5,945 nucleotides of DNA, from contig CADBNP010000216.1 in the NCBI GenBank assembly GCA_902796095.1, forward strand, positions 1 to 5,945, read 5' to 3'. A program made the translations under genes and the position numbers. Source of the DNA: an uncultured Aeromonadales bacterium. Lineage in GTDB: Bacteria > Pseudomonadota > Gammaproteobacteria > Enterobacterales > Succinivibrionaceae. The notes under the pieces are model-generated. The model was not told where the DNA came from, did not search any database, and worked only from the letters and a program-made list of their open reading frames with translations. Below are positions 5,836 through 5,945 of this stretch, in pieces (positions within the stretch are counted from its first letter, which is position 1; each line of letters starts with the position of its first letter).

Positions 5836-5944
5836 GCTCCCCGTCTCTGACTGCAGATAAAATTCTTACAGAAGGCATGGCAGCGCCTTTATATGCCCGT
5901 CCGCAGAACAGACAGAATTCCGCCGCCCTGTGAGAAAGTGCAAA
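5822..5944 (-). CDS. Possible 3' end of an unrecognised gene, or non-coding (partial)
   Basis: A stop-free minus-strand frame enters from the right edge and ends at TAA (5822-5824), giving 40 residues. It contains a CLFC pair (FCLFCGRAYKG) that would suit half a zinc ribbon, and ends DGELYPW. It does not resemble SapA or any other protein I recognise, and a 40-codon open frame is not strong proof of coding. Its stop lies within the inverted-repeat cluster. It could be the tail of an inserted element or simply non-coding DNA. Confidence 0.2.
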   Translation of the reverse strand, partial: FALSHRAAEFCLFCGRAYKGAAMPSVRILSAVRDGELYPW

Positions 5945-5945
5945 A

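Overview
The window looks like chromosomal DNA from a Gram-negative bacterium, most likely a gammaproteobacterium. The main reason is a sapB-sapC-sapD-sapF cluster whose proteins align from memory with the Escherichia coli/Salmonella Sap set along their whole length. Base composition is moderate. Divergence from the enteric proteins is considerable, so a non-enteric lineage (for example Succinivibrionaceae/Aeromonadales) is plausible, but this is inference only.

Layout. Bases 3-182 (+) are the 3' end of an unrecognised acidic, probably coiled-coil protein. Bases 183-485 are non-coding and hold an AT-rich inverted repeat, a probable terminator, a good sigma70-type promoter (315-343) and a leader of about 135 nt with several possible stems. 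Bases 486-1763 (+) encode a complete PLP enzyme, O-acetylhomoserine sulfhydrylase (metY). A perfect 12-bp hairpin follows at 1803-1833. Bases 1834-2037 show no convincing gene. Bases 2038-5747 (-) carry four tightly packed genes transcribed right to left in the order sapB, sapC, sapD, sapF, so metY and the sap operon converge. Bases 5748-5945 hold the sapB ribosome-binding site, a TATAAT -10 element, a nested inverted-repeat cluster and the end of an open frame that leaves the window. No sapA is present next to sapB.

How the genes work together. SapB and SapC should form the inner-membrane channel of a dipeptide/oligopeptide-type ABC transporter, with SapD and SapF as its two ATPases. In enterics this system is linked to antimicrobial peptide resistance, to Trk potassium uptake through SapD, and to putrescine export by SapBCDF. 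MetY makes homocysteine (or cysteine) from an O-acetylated amino acid and sulfide, and has no evident link to the transporter.

The most unusual point is the ATPase pair. SapF has lost both Walker B acidic residues (Asn-Lys instead of Asp-Glu). SapD has a broken signature motif (LSDVE) and an Asn in place of the switch His. In a SapD/SapF heterodimer these changes would fall so that one composite ATP site is degenerate on both faces, while the other keeps its Walker A, Walker B and an intact partner signature but lacks the switch His.
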